From Paenibacillus cisolokensis (lineage in GTDB: Bacteria; Bacillota; Bacilli; Paenibacillales; Paenibacillaceae): DNA of 46,752 nt. The notes below the pieces were generated by a model that saw nothing but the letters and a program-made list of their open reading frames with translations, did not search any database and was not told the DNA's origin. A program made the translations under genes and the position numbers. This document shows, in pieces, positions 32,513 to 44,716 of this stretch (its first letter is position 1; the number at the start of each line of letters is the position of its first letter). The stretch covers positions 1 to 46,752 of the forward strand of contig NZ_BOVJ01000001.1 in assembly GCF_018403665.1 (NCBI RefSeq), written 5' to 3'.

Positions 32513-35410
32513 TTACGGCGCTGCGGTCTGTTCCGGCATGCTTTCCGTTGCCGGCTGCTCGCTGCCCTGAATCGCATCGGGGACAGACGTTGGCGCTTGG
32601 ACGTTGTCCGGAACGGCCGTCCCTGCATCCGGCACCGCCGGCTCGGCCGGATCCGGCACGGGAATGACCGGAACGGGCGGCGCTTCCGGCACAATCTGGA
32701 CGATAGCGCTCGGCGCCGATTCCTTGCCGACGACGTCGACCGCCGTCACATAGTAACGGTAGGCGGTATTGGGCGCGATCGTGTCGGTAAACCGGTACGT
32801 TTGTCCTGTCAGAATGGAAGGCCCTATCTTTTGGAACGCGTTCGTTCCGACCGAGCGATACAGCCGGTAACCGACAACGTCGGACTCGCCGCTCGCGGAG
32901 AAGCCTATCGTCACCGTGTTGCCTTCCGTCACAAGCCGCACATTCGGCGGCGGACTCGGCACAGCGCCGTCGTCCTTGCGCGGATCGATTTTGGACGGGG
33001 CTCCGCTGTCCGCGTCCCTCGGCACGTATTGGCCGAGCGGCCGGCGGCTGCTGGCCGGCATTTTCTCCTGCGCCGCCCTGATTTCGTCCATCAGCTGGTC
33101 AAGCGGCTTTTCCCGTTTGATGCCGATTTTTCGCTGACCATATCCTCCGGCGTTGCCGGGTTGGGCAAGTAGTTGACGCCGTTATAGGAAATGTATTTGA
33201 ATTTCACCAGCGCGTCGTCGGGTTCCTTCGGCAAATATTTTTCATTAAACCAGTCCGTCGTCAGCAATCCCGCCTGGCGGGTCAGATCGGTCGGCAGTTT
33301 GCCGCTGACGCTGGAAACGGTCGCCTTCACGACGCCGTCCGGGCGTGCGAACGATTCGGTCTTGAACAGCGTCGGCTTTTCTTTCACCGTTTCGTTCATA
33401 ATTTTCGCCCATATATGCCGCGCCCTCTTTTTGCCGTTATCGGACAACGTGTGAATCTGTTGCTCGTAACCGGCCCATACGCCGAGTGTAATGTCCGGCG
33501 TGAAGCCCATAAACCAGACGTCGGCGTAATTTTGCGTCGAGCCGGTTTTCCCCGCAATCGGGATCGTTCCGTACTTGTCGAACAGTCCCGTCAAGTCGTG
33601 CGCAGTTCCCCGTTCGTTCGCAATGACGGTGCGGAGCATGTCGGTCATCAGAAACGCGGTCTGTTCGGAGAAGACCCGTCTGGGCTCCGCTTTGTGGCGA
33701 TACACGACGTTTCCTTCGCTGTCGGTAATCTGGCTGATCATATAGGCGTCGTTGAATATGCCGCCGTTCGGGATCGTACCGTAAGCATTGGTCAGCTCTT
33801 CGACGGTGGTGCCGCTATGCAGTCCGCCGATAACCCCGGTCTGGGCGTAATCGTCGTCCGGATGCAGCGTCGTAATGCCCAGCTTGCGCACGAAATCCCA
33901 TGATTTTTGATCGTCACCTTCTCGACGAACAGCTTGATGGCCGGAATGTTCAGCGAACGGTCAAGCGCTTCCCGCGCCGTGACCAGTCCTCTGAAGTTGC
34001 GTCCGGCGTTCATCGGAATGTGGTAGCCTTTGCCGCCGTCCTTCAGAATGATCGGCGAGTCGTCCAGAACTCCCGCCGGCTGAATGAGCCCTTCTTCCAG
34101 GGCGGGCAAATAGGCGGCGATCGGCTTCATCGTCGAGCCGGGCTGGCGGATCATCTGCGTCGCCAGATTCATTTGCTCTTCGTAGAAATCCCGGCCTTCG
34201 AGCATGCTGATGATCGCCCCGGTTTTATGATTGATCATCACGGCAGCAATTTGCTCCATCCCTTTTTCTTTGCTGTCAGGGGTGAAATTGTTCTTGTCTT
34301 CGGCGATTTTCTTCATCAGCGAATATATTTTTTGTCGATCGTCGTATAGACGCGATATCCGCTGCTCAGAAGCTCCTGCCGGGCTTCTTCCACCAGCGCG
34401 GGATTGTTGCGCAGATCGGCCTCCGTCAGCTCGGGATTTTTTTGCTTGAGCAAAATTTCGGCTGCCGCCCGCTGGGCTTCGAACATCAGATACGGATATT
34501 TGGCGTAAGCCTTTGGCGACGGTTTGGCGAGTGACGCCCGGATATCGAAAGCTTTCGCCTCTTCGTATTCGGCTTGCGTAATTCTGCCCGTCTCCAGCAT
34601 CCGGCTCAGCACATGCCTTTGGCGCTCCATCGCATAGCCGAAGTTTTCCTCGTTGAATTCGCCTTTGCCGGTAAAAGCGGAATAGGCGGACGGACGCTGG
34701 GGAAGACCGGCCAAATAAGCGGCTTGCGCGAGATTGAGCTGGCTCAGGTCGGAAATATTGAAGATGCCTTTGGCCGCCGCCTTGATCCCCGATACGTTAT
34801 AGCCGTTGGAACCGTTGCCGAACGGCATCTTGTTCAGATATGCGGTCAATATTTCCGGCTTCGTCAAATAACGTTCCATCCGGAGCGACAGCAGGATCTC
34901 CTTGAATTTCCGGCTGTCGGTCCGGTCCGCGCTTAAGAATAGCCGCCGCGCCAGCTGCTGGGTAATCGTGCTGCCGCCGGTCTGTTGGTCTTCATTGAGC
35001 AGCTTCTGCTTCACGGCCCGGCCGAGACCGTTAATATCCACACCGTAATGATTCCAGAAATTGTTGTCTTCCGTCGCCAGCAGGGCATCGATCACATGCT
35101 GCGGTATTTCCTCATACGTGACCAGCCGCCGGTCTTCCTCGCTCACCAGCTGACCGATAACCGATCCGTCGCTGAAATAGACAAATCCGGTCAAGCCGTT
35201 CTCGTTCACCTTTTGCTCGATCAGGGTGCGTGGCCGGATTTCGTCGTCCTTGACGAGAGCTGCGACATAACCGGTAACGGCTCCGCCCGCCAGCAGCCCG
35301 ATCATAATAAGGAAAATAACGAGCCATTTGACGGAAATGAAAACGACCAGAAAAAATGTCCGCCATTTGCTGCGTTTGCGCGGTTCCTGCTGACGGTCAT
35401 TTTCGTTCAT
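32513..35410 (-). CDS. Class A penicillin-binding protein with fibronectin III domain (three frame breaks)
   Basis: A bifunctional cell-wall synthase of about 966 residues, PBP1A-like. From the N-terminus: a basic cytoplasmic stretch and one membrane helix (about 20-50), then a glycosyltransferase-51 domain with ATEDNNFWNHYGVDINGL and GGSTITQQLARRLF. The transpeptidase has the Ser nucleophile in RQPGSTMKPIAAY, the second motif RSLNIPAIKLF and AGKTGSTQNYADVWFMGF. A fibronectin III-like domain (VRLVTEGNTVTIGFSASGES onward) and a Pro/Glu/Gln-rich tail follow. ATG 35410 follows GGGAGGTG. Frames break at A/T runs 34328-34333, 33904-33908 and 33127-33131; one added base each restores, for example, TIDKKIYSLMKKIAEDK. 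A gene broken three times but conserved throughout is best explained by base-calling errors. Confidence 0.9.
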
Positions 35411-35546
35411 TCCTACACCTCCCAAAGGTTGCGGCATGGCGAACAAGCCGCGGAACAAGCCGTTATGTAAATCCGGCTTCATGATTGCAGGGACATCCGG
35501 GACGCCGGACGCGAATCGTTCCTGTCATTTCGGCTAAAGCAGAATT

Positions 35547-35555
35547 ATTATATCA
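35547..35555 (-). promoter_or_regulatory. Extended -10 element for the PBP gene
   Basis: TGATATAAT on the minus strand, about 140 bases before the PBP start. No good -35 is seen at the expected distance. The rest of 35411-35660 holds nothing I can assign. Confidence 0.4.
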
Positions 35556-35661
35556 CAATTCGCCATTTTCGGGCATACGGCGTCAAAATCAACCCGTTTA
35601 CGCCAGACAGCGCGGGGAAAGGTCCGGAAAGCGGCGGCTATTCACGCCATCCGACCGGTTG

Positions 35662-35690
35662 TTGACTTTCGGCAAACGCTATGATATAAA
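35662..35690 (+). promoter_or_regulatory. SigA-type promoter of the T-box/tyrS transcript
   Basis: TTGACT at 35662-35667 and TATAAA at 35685-35690, 17 bases apart. Confidence 0.75.
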
Positions 35691-35734
35691 AGCAATAATG
35701 TGCCGCGCGGAAAGCGAGCCGGCACGAACCAGCG

Positions 35735-37332
<1,598 letters not shown>

Positions 37333-37378
37333 TACCGGGTCTTGATACCGGGTCTTGGCATTCGCTCCGCGTTTTGTT

Positions 37379-37413
37379 CACGTCCGTTCGGCCTGGGCCG
37401 GACGGACGTTTTT
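37379..37413 (+). terminator. tyrS terminator
   Basis: ACGTCCG-TTC-GGC-CTGG-GCC-GGA-CGGACGTTTTT. Confidence 0.82.
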
Positions 37414-37491
37414 GCACGGAAACGGGACGTATACGTGTCCGAAAAATACAGAATTTTCTCGTCAATTCGACGTTAAATTTTGACGAAATTG

Positions 37492-37517
37492 TGAAACATC
37501 TTCGGTTATGATTCGTA
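37492..37517 (+). promoter_or_regulatory. Sigma-W-like (ECF) promoter of nfeD-floT
   Basis: TGAAAC at 37492-37497 and CGTA at 37514-37517, with 16 bases between, the textbook sigma-W pattern. It lies 54 bases before the NfeD start. In Bacillus subtilis the equivalent yuaFGI operon is sigma-W dependent. Confidence 0.7.
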
Positions 37518-37570
37518 TTATTGATCGTCATGGATCAACCGCATGCGACTTGGAAAGGAGGAGGAAAGAA

Positions 37571-38098
37571 GTGGAGGCGTTGTTCTGGTCGTGTCTTGCC
37601 GGGGGGGCGTTGTATGCGATCGTCTGCGTCGTGTTCGGCGATTTTCTGAGCGAAGCGCTGGACGGATTGCTTGACTTTCTTTCCCCTGAGGGGGTGCCGT
37701 GGCTGGAACCGACAACGGTCGTCGGCGCGATCACCGTCTTCGGAGGAGCCGGCTTGCTGCTCGATCGTTACAGCCCGCTCGGCGCGGGCGCCGTCATCGC
37801 GGCTTCGCTGCTTATTGCGGTATTGGCGGGAGCGGGAGTGTTCTTCCTGTATGTCAAGCCGATGGAGAACAGCGAAAACTCCACTGGCTACTCGATCCGG
37901 GACCTCACCGGCAAGCTGGGGGAAGTGCTTGTGCCGATTCCGTCCGCCGGGTACGGAGAAGTGCTCGTTTCCGTCGGCGCCGGACGCGCGAACCATATCG
38001 CGGCAAGCTTCGACGGCGAGCCGATAGCCGGGGGATCGAGAGTCGTCGTCGTCGAAGTGCGGGACGGTACGCTGTATGTTTCACGGTTAGAGATGTGA
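37571..38098 (+). CDS. NfeD-like membrane protein (YuaF type)
   Basis: A 175-residue protein with about three membrane helices (WSCLAGGALYAIVCVVFGDF, then two more up to residue 100). A small soluble C-terminal OB-type domain follows: TGKLGEVLVPIPSAGYGEVL and ending VVVEVRDGTLYVSRLE. This is the NfeD layout, and NfeD proteins work with flotillins in membrane microdomains. The GTG at 37571 sits behind AAAGGAGG; an upstream in-frame ATG has no such signal. The flotillin gene follows 25 bases later. Confidence 0.85.
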   Translation: MEALFWSCLAGGALYAIVCVVFGDFLSEALDGLLDFLSPEGVPWLEPTTVVGAITVFGGAGLLLDRYSPLGAGAVIAASLLIAVLAGAGVFFLYVKPMENSENSTGYSIRDLTGKLGEVLVPIPSAGYGEVLVSVGAGRANHIAASFDGEPIAGGSRVVVVEVRDGTLYVSRLEM

Positions 38099-38123
38099 GA
38101 ACAAAGAGAGAGGAGCAGCCATT

Positions 38124-39646
38124 ATGCCAGATTTTCTTATCATTCCCTCCATTGTCATCGCCGTAATCGTTGTGCTCGGCCTCGCCTTCTGGGCGCGGTA
38201 CAAAACGGTAAGTCCGGACGAGGCGATGATTGTTACGGGCTCTTTCCTGGGGAGCCGCAACGTGATGATCGACGATTCCGGCCGCAAAATCAAAATCGTC
38301 CGCGGCGGCGGAGCATTTATTTTGCCGATATTCCAAAAAGCCGAATTCATCTCGCTGCTGTCGCACAAGCTGGACATCTCAACGCCCGAGGTGTATACGG
38401 AACTGGGCGTGCCGGTCATGGCGGACGGCGTGGCGATTATCAAAATCGGCGGTTCCGTCGAGGATATAGCCACGGCCGCCGAACAGTTCATGGGCAAACC
38501 GACCGAGGCGCTGAAGGGTGAGGCGCAGGAAGTGCTGGAAGGCCATCTGCGGGCGATTCTCGGTTCGATGACCGTCGAGGAAGTGTACCGCAACCGGGAC
38601 AAGTTCGCGCAGGAAGTTCAAGGCGTCGCGGCCAAAGACTTGAAAAAATGGGGCTGCAGATCGTATCCTTCACGATCAAGGATGTCCGGGATAAGCACGG
38701 TTATCTCGACGCGCTCGGCAAGCCACGTATCGCCGCCGTCAAGCGCGATGCGGAAATCGCCGAGGCGGAAGCGATCCGAGACGCCCGGATTCAGAAGGCG
38801 AACGCCGAAGAGCAGGGGCAGAAGGCGGAGCTGCTGCGCGATACGAACATCGCCGAGGCGACCAAGGAGAAGGAACTGAAAATCGCTGCCTTCAAGCGGG
38901 AGCAGGATACGGCAAGAGCGGAGGCGGATCAGGCTTACGCGATCCAGGAAGCCCGCGCGAAGCAAAGCGTCGTCGAGGAGCAGATGAAGGTCGAGCTCGT
39001 CCGCAAGGAGCGCGAAATCGATCTGGAAGCGAAAGAAATATTGCGCCGCGAGAAGCAGTACGACGCCGAGGTGAAGAAGAAAGCGGATGCCGAGCGCTAT
39101 GCCGTCGAGCAGGCGGCCGAAGCGGAGAAGGCGAGACGGCTGCGCGAAGCCGACGCCCTGAAATACAAGATCGAAGCGGAAGCGAAGGCGCTTGCCGAGC
39201 AGAAGCGGCTGGACGGACTGGCGGCGGCCGAAGCCGAGCGGGCCAGAGGTACGGCCGAGGCGGAAGTCATTCGTCTGCGGGGGCTTGCCGAAGCGGAGGC
39301 GAAAGAGAAGCTGGCGGAGGCGTTCCAAAACTTCGGTCAGGCAGCGGTGCTCGATATTATCGCCAAAATGCTGCCTGAGCTGGCCGGCAAGGTGGCCGAG
39401 CCGATTAAAGGGATTGATAAGCTGACCGTTGTAGATACGGGCAATGGACAGGGGGCCGCGAGAGTCAGCAATTACGTGACCGAATTGATGGCGACGGCGC
39501 CGGATATGCTGAAGAACGTCACCGGAATCGACGTGAATGCGCTGATTCAGGGACTGACGGGCACATTGGAAGCGCCGAAGCCGTCACCGGAGGCGGCGAA
39601 GCGGCCGAACGCCGGCAAAGACGAAAAGACGGCAGCGATAGAATAA
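38124..39646 (+). CDS. floT: Flotillin (frame break)
   Basis: A 507-residue flotillin, matching the length of Bacillus FloT (YuaG). N-terminal membrane-inserting segment (FLIIPSIVIAVIVVLGLAFW), then a PHB/SPFH domain (GGAFILPIFQKAEFISLLSH through MTVEEVYRNRDKFAQEV), then a long Ala/Glu/Lys coiled coil with the repeated EAEA pattern (for example AEAEVIRLRGLAEAEAKEK). The frame breaks after residue ~172. One A added to the A6 run at 38643-38648 gives KDLKKMGLQIVSFTIKDV, standard for the family. Flotillins scaffold membrane microdomains; here the gene forms an operon with NfeD under a sigma-W-like promoter, pointing to envelope stress. Confidence 0.92.
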
Positions 39647-39663
39647 CAAATCCCTTTGAAACC

Positions 39664-39692
39664 GAAAACCCCCGGAAAATCCCGGGGGCTTC
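39664..39692. terminator. Terminator between floT and rpsD
   Basis: AAAACCCCCGG-AAAAT-CCCGGGGGCTT; on the minus strand the stem is followed by TTTTCGG, so it ends rpsD well and perhaps floT too. Confidence 0.75.
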
Positions 39693-39695
39693 TCA

Positions 39696-40295
39696 TTAGC
39701 GGCTGTAGAACTCGACGATTTGTCTTTCGTCGATATCCTGCGAGAGCTCCGCACGCTCCGGCAGGCGGATATATTTGCCTTCCATCGTCTGGTCGTTGAA
39801 CTCCAGATAGTTCGGCAGATGGTGGCGTCCTTCTCTCGCTTCCTTGATCGATTTCAGACCGCGGCTGCGTTCGCGCAGTCCGATCACATCGCCGACGGAA
39901 ACGGTATAGGAAGGAATGTCAACCTTGCGTCCGTTGACCGTCACATGTCCGTGTGCGACCAGCTGGCGGGCGCCTGCGCGGGAGTTCGCCAGACCGAGAC
40001 GGTATACGAGGTTGTCCAGACGGCTCTCCAGCAGGATCAAGAAGTTCTCGCCGGCGATCCCTTTCATTTTCGTCGCTTTATCGAACAGGTTGCGGAACTG
40101 CTTCTCGCTCAAGCCGTACATATGGCGCAGTTTTTGCTTTTCTTGCAGCTGCACGCCGTATCCGCTCAACTTTTTGCGTTGGTTCGGTCCATGTTGTCCG
40201 GGCGGAAACGGGCGCTTCAATTCTTTGCCGGTACCGCTCAGGGAAATGCCGAGACGGCGGCTCAGTTTAAATTTGGGTCCTGTATAACGTGCCAT
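39696..40295 (-). CDS. rpsD: 30S ribosomal protein S4
   Basis: Primary 16S rRNA-binding protein that starts 30S assembly. The 199-residue sequence begins [19 protein letters not shown], and the S4 RNA-binding domain contains [20 protein letters not shown] and [15 protein letters not shown]. It lacks the Cys-based zinc knuckle of some S4 paralogues. The ATG at 40295 follows GAAGGAG; eight upstream codons are open but not family-like. Preceded by a structured leader of about 180 bases, consistent with S4 feedback control in Bacilli. Confidence 0.96.
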   Translation of the reverse strand: MARYTGPKFKLSRRLGISLSGTGKELKRPFPPGQHGPNQRKKLSGYGVQLQEKQKLRHMYGLSEKQFRNLFDKATKMKGIAGENFLILLESRLDNLVYRLGLANSRAGARQLVAHGHVTVNGRKVDIPSYTVSVGDVIGLRERSRGLKSIKEAREGRHHLPNYLEFNDQTMEGKYIRLPERAELSQDIDERQIVEFYSR

Positions 40296-40475
40296 GCGTC
40301 GCAAAAACTCCTTCTTCAAATGGGATGTTTGAAAATGGGGTTGTTTCGCCGAAGGCGGTCTGGCGAGCGCGGACGGCTGGTACCGCCGGGCTCCTGACAG
40401 GCTAGTTCAGCCGCTGTCCTGTCAGCGACCGTCTTCGTGAGGGTGACACAAAACCGTACGCCCAATATTCAACAA
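40296..40475 (-). promoter_or_regulatory. Structured rpsD leader (probable S4 autoregulatory RNA)
   Basis: The 5' untranslated region contains an 8-bp stem CTGACAGG/CCTGTCAG (40418-40425 with 40394-40401). It is enclosed by GACGG/CCGTC (40429-40433 with 40372-40376), and a separate hairpin CGCC-TTC-GGCG lies nearer the gene. In Bacillus, S4 represses its own gene through leader RNA. The pairings here are seen by eye; the function is inferred from gene and position. Confidence 0.6.
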
Positions 40476-40481
40476 TAAATA

Positions 40482-40509
40482 TTATAGGAGAAGGAGGCAT
40501 CTTGTCAAG
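40482..40509 (-). promoter_or_regulatory. rpsD promoter
   Basis: On the minus strand TTGACA (40509-40504) and TATAAT (40487-40482) with a 16-base spacer, a near-consensus strong promoter. The stretch 40510-40660 upstream shows no gene. Confidence 0.85.
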
Positions 40510-40698
40510 ATTGGCGTTGCAAATTCCGATGCGCAAAATAACAGGACCATAGACGCTTTTTCTCCTTTCTAAAATATATCTAAAGACCTATGGAAAATCC
40601 GGAAAAGTAGTGCAAAACCGTTTGGATTCAAGTATCATAAAGAAGCCAATTCATTTCGGGATGCTCACACCTTGACGAGAAAGAGTTGGAAGGACCGG

Positions 40699-42597
40699 GT
40701 GCTGCGTATGAGCGAACTCATGATGAACGAGGGGGAATCGAAACGGCATATGGAGATTCCCGATGACGCCATTTTCGATCTTCCGTCCGTTCTGGCCGCG
40801 ACATTCACCGAATGGCTGGAGGAAATCGGGGGATTGCTGCATGCGGGGAAAAGCGCGTCGCTGCTGCTGCTGAATGCCGATGGCGAGGCCGCAGCGGATG
40901 CCGGGGACGGACGCCGGCCGTACGGGGAACAGCTGTCCAGGCTGGCGGTCGATGCGTGCCGCGAAGGGACGTTCCGCTCGAATACGGCCGACGGTTTCTA
41001 TATGACGGCCGTGCCGCTATGGACCCGTGCTCGTCCTTCCCGTCCGTATGCGGCCGTGGCCGGCGCCTGGCCGGAAGCCATGAAGCCCGAGGAAGCCGTT
41101 TTGCAAGCCGCCGCGCTTCATCTTGCAAGCAGCATCAAAGCCGCGCTGGAGCGGGAGAAGGCGCAAGAGGCATACAGGCAGAAGCGCCGGGCGGACCGGG
41201 AGGCGCATCAGAAGGAAGCGCTGATTCTTGCTGCGAACCGTTTGTACAATTGCGACGACGTCGAGTCGGTCCTGACGGAAATGCTGCAAAGTCTGGAGCG
41301 GTTTTATCCGGAATCGTCCATTTGCCTGTTTTTGTCCCAGGATCATTTGAACGGCGATGCCCGGGTTCGGCCTCTCGCATTCGGCGGCCAGGGGTCCGAC
41401 GTGGTGACGGACGCTTTCCTGAACGGCAGGCCGGTTGTCCGCGTGGAAGAGCAGGCTGTCATGGCGCTGCCGATGGCAGGCAAGCAGGCGGTTTACGGCG
41501 TTCTCCGTCTCTCCATGGATGCGCGGCAATGGCGCGATTCGTATCTGTCGACCGCGCGATGGCTTGCCGACACCGCGGGCACGGCGTTCGAAAACGCCAA
41601 GCTGCTGGAGCAATCCGACCGGCTGATCAAGGAGCTGAGGCTCATCAACGAACTGACGAAACGGCTGAACGGCTCGCTCAGTTTGAATGAAATATTCCAA
41701 TATGCGACCGACGAGCTGCTCGCGATATTCAACGCCGATTATTGCTCGGTATTGCAATTGGATCCGGCAAGCCGCCGTTTTCAAGTCGTATCATGCAACT
41801 TTCCGGTTGCCGACGAGGAGAATTACTCCACGGACTATGGTTTTTGCGGGATCATATACAATAACAAGGAACCGCTCATCCTGTCCGATTACTGGCAAAA
41901 TCCGCTTGTGGAATCCAAGCTGATGGAGATGACCGGATCGCGCTCCCTGATCGCTTCGCCAATTTTGGCCGAAGGCCGTGTTGTCGGAGTCATTCTCATT
42001 ACCCACCGCAGTCCGAACTACTTCTCTTACGATAACTACAAGCTGCTGCAAGTACTGTCAACGCATATCGGTTTGGCGATGACAAACGCCTCGCTGCATG
42101 CCGAAGTCCGCCGCATGGTCATTACCGACAATTTGACCGGTTTGCACGCCCGCCACTTTTTGAACGAACAAATCCAGCTCCGACAGCGATTCGAGTCATG
42201 CGGCTCGCTGCTCTTGATCGATATCGACTACTTCAAAACGATTAACGATACCCACGGCCATCTGATCGGCGACCGGATACTGGTCCAGGTCAGCGAAATT
42301 ATCCGAACTTCCATACGTCCTGACGATATCGCCGCGCGTTGGGGAGGAGAAGAATTGGCCGTCTATTTTCCTGAAGCTCGCGCGGAGGAGGCGTACCGCA
42401 TAGCCGAACGGATCCGGGCCCGCGTCGAAAGCGAGACCGCTCCGCGCGTGACGATATCGTGCGGTTTGGCGGAGTGGACGCGCGTCAGCGGCAAGATCAC
42501 CGTCGAATCGCTGTTCTATCAGGCCGATATGGCACTGTACGAAAGCAAAAACAAAGGCCGGAACAGCATCTGTATCGGAGGATGCGCCTCCGAATAA
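40699..42597 (+). CDS. GAF-GAF-GGDEF diguanylate cyclase (YtrP-like)
   Basis: A ~632-residue cytoplasmic signalling protein. A weak N-terminal region is followed by a first GAF-like domain (about 170-310), a clear second GAF domain (LNEIFQYATDELLAIFNADY through HIGLAMTNASLHAE) and a C-terminal cyclase domain. The active-site motif GGEEL lies in ARWGGEELAVYFPEA, and LLLIDIDYFKTINDTHGH is present as usual. RPDD lies five residues before GGEEL, a complete RxxD inhibitory site, so product feedback is likely. No membrane helix is seen. The start is uncertain: GTG 40699 follows GGAAGGA closely, while ATG 40708 and TTG 40672 are alternatives. Its place beside rpsD matches ytrP of Bacillus. Confidence 0.88.
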   Translation: MLRMSELMMNEGESKRHMEIPDDAIFDLPSVLAATFTEWLEEIGGLLHAGKSASLLLLNADGEAAADAGDGRRPYGEQLSRLAVDACREGTFRSNTADGFYMTAVPLWTRARPSRPYAAVAGAWPEAMKPEEAVLQAAALHLASSIKAALEREKAQEAYRQKRRADREAHQKEALILAANRLYNCDDVESVLTEMLQSLERFYPESSICLFLSQDHLNGDARVRPLAFGGQGSDVVTDAFLNGRPVVRVEEQAVMALPMAGKQAVYGVLRLSMDARQWRDSYLSTARWLADTAGTAFENAKLLEQSDRLIKELRLINELTKRLNGSLSLNEIFQYATDELLAIFNADYCSVLQLDPASRRFQVVSCNFPVADEENYSTDYGFCGIIYNNKEPLILSDYWQNPLVESKLMEMTGSRSLIASPILAEGRVVGVILITHRSPNYFSYDNYKLLQVLSTHIGLAMTNASLHAEVRRMVITDNLTGLHARHFLNEQIQLRQRFESCGSLLLIDIDYFKTINDTHGHLIGDRILVQVSEIIRTSIRPDDIAARWGGEELAVYFPEARAEEAYRIAERIRARVESETAPRVTISCGLAEWTRVSGKITVESLFYQADMALYESKNKGRNSICIGGCASE

Positions 42598-42661
42598 TTG
42601 TTTGCCGCTCTTGGGACGATAAGGGAAAAAGGGCGGCTCGCGCCCGCAAGGGGGCTGCATC

Positions 42662-43444
42662 ATGAAGAAACGAGCGCGATGGACGGCCTGTCTTATTCCG
42701 CTGCTGCTACTGACCTCCTGCTCGTTCTACAAGCCGGAGCGGTCTGCCGAAGAGCTGCTGGCGCTGGCCGTATCCGGGTTGTCGGGCGTTGACCGCTATA
42801 CGTTCGACGGCGAGACGACGCTGCTGCTGGCGGACGGCCGCTCCGCGAGGACCGCGAAATTCGAAGGCGAAATTTGGAACCATCGCAATTTGTCCGTGCA
42901 CGTGCAAGGGGCGCAAGACGTTCAAACGGGGCAATGGATGCAAATCGACCGCAAAGGCCCCGATCGCTGGATCGCCCGCGACGGTATGAAGGAAGCGGAG
43001 GAAGGCGCCGATTGGAACGCAGTGCAGACGCTCGAGCGGCTTGTCGGCGCCCCCAAAAACGTCGCCTATTTGCCGCGCAGGCATGAGAACCGCGCCTGGA
43101 TCGTGAAAGCCGATCTGGAAGCGGCACATGCTACCCGGGATTGGAAGCGGCGGTTGGAACGGGAATTCGAGTCGGCCGTGCAAGCGGCCCGGACGTCGAT
43201 CGCGAAATTGCCGGTCAGCCGGAACGTCGATTTCAGGCGCGAGTGGAACGCCGAAATCGCGAGGTCCCGTAAGGAGCTTGAACGCATGATGAAAGGGCTG
43301 AACGTGCAGTCTACCTATATTGTTGCGATTGACCGCAGGCGCATGCTACCTCTTGAAATTACGGAGTTGACCACTCTCCAGTACGAGAGAGACGGGCAGA
43401 CATGCCGGGAAAGCCGGACGACGAACGTCACATTCGGTTTATAA
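42662..43444 (+). CDS. Putative lipoprotein (260 aa)
   Basis: Basic start (KKRARW), hydrophobic core and lipobox LLTSC predict cleavage and lipid attachment at about Cys20. The mature part is charged and looks like a LolA/YcdO-type beta sheet domain with a helical middle (ATRDWKRRLEREFESAVQAA). In layout it resembles Firmicute lipoproteins with DVQTGQWMQIDRKGPDRWI-like central strands, but I cannot assign a family. It starts 64 bases after the cyclase gene on the same strand. Confidence 0.68.
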   Translation: MKKRARWTACLIPLLLLTSCSFYKPERSAEELLALAVSGLSGVDRYTFDGETTLLLADGRSARTAKFEGEIWNHRNLSVHVQGAQDVQTGQWMQIDRKGPDRWIARDGMKEAEEGADWNAVQTLERLVGAPKNVAYLPRRHENRAWIVKADLEAAHATRDWKRRLEREFESAVQAARTSIAKLPVSRNVDFRREWNAEIARSRKELERMMKGLNVQSTYIVAIDRRRMLPLEITELTTLQYERDGQTCRESRTTNVTFGL

Positions 43445-43514
43445 CCGGCTGGCGGTATGCCGCCCTCCGTGTTACGATGGTAACGCTAGCCATTTTACGA
43501 AGCAAGAGGTGAAT

Positions 43515-44632
43515 ATGATGCGGGATTCTCGTTTGCAAAAGCTGGCGGCCAATCTGGTCGGCTATTCGATCGACGTGCAGCCTGGTGACAACGTGCTGAT
43601 CGACATGATCGGCGCCGAGCGCGAGCTGGCCAAATGTCTCGTGGAAGAAGTGGCGAGACGCGGCGGCAGACCGTTCGTCGAATTGAGCGACCGTTCGGTG
43701 CTGCGCACGCTGCTTCTGCATGCGACGAAGGAACAGCTCGAGTTGTGGGCCGAACGCGATCTTCGGCGCATGAAAGAGATGAACGGCTATATTGCTGTCC
43801 GCTCGGGCGGAAATATTAACGAGCTGGCGGATGTGCCGGAAGACAAGATGCGGATGTACGAGCAAATTTATCAAAGGCCTGTACATCTGGAGCAGCGGGT
43901 CAAGCATACGAAATGGGTCGTCTTGCGTTATCCGAACGAATCGATGGCGCAGCTGGCGAAAATGAGCACCGAAGCGTTCGAAGATTTTTACTTCAACGTA
44001 TGCAATCTGGACTACTCCCGGATGGACAAGGCGATGGAGCCGCTGCGTGAGCTGATGGAGCGGACCGACCAGGTTCGTATCGTCGGACCGGGAACGGACC
44101 TGCGTTTCTCCATTCGCGGCATCGGCGCCAAAAATGTTCCGGCCAGCGCAACATTCCGGACGGCGAAGTATTTACCGCTCCGGTCCGCGATTCCGTGGAG
44201 GGAACGATCACCTACAATACATCGAGCGTTTACTCGGGCGTGACGTTCGACCAAATCGCATTCACATTTGAGCAGGGCAAAATCGTCAAGGCGACCAGCA
44301 ATAACACGAAGCGGCTGAACGAAATTCTCGATGCGGACGAAGGGGCGCGCTATATCGGAGAATTCAGCCTCGGCTTCAATCCGTACATTCTTCACCCGAT
44401 GAACGATACGCTGTTCGATGAGAAGATCGCCGGAAGTCTGCATTTTACACCGGGTCAGGCTTACGAGGAGACGGATAACGGAAACCGTTCGTCCATACAC
44501 TGGGATCTCGTGCTTATTCAGCGCGAAGAATACGGCGGCGGGGAAATTTATTTTGACGGCCGGCTTATTCGCAAGGACGGACGCTTCGTCGTACCGGAGC
44601 TTGAAGGGTTAAATCCGGAAAACCTGAAATAG
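43515..44632 (+). CDS. M29 family aminopeptidase (frame break)
   Basis: A 372-residue zinc/cobalt aminopeptidase of the AmpS/PepS (M29) family. It is recognised by [17 protein letters not shown] at the start, [20 protein letters not shown] in the middle and [19 protein letters not shown] and [14 protein letters not shown] toward the end (metal-ligand Glu and His region, with [20 protein letters not shown]). The frame breaks at about residue 206. One A added to the A5 run at 44130-44134 gives [20 protein letters not shown], typical of the family. AAGAGGTG lies before the ATG at 43515; a GTG six bases earlier is inside that site. Confidence 0.88.
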
Positions 44633-44716
44633 ACAAGCCTTTTGCTCTTGAACGGAGCCAATGTTCGGGTTATTATGAGGAAGGAAAGACTTACTAACCC
44701 AAATGGAGGGATTTCC

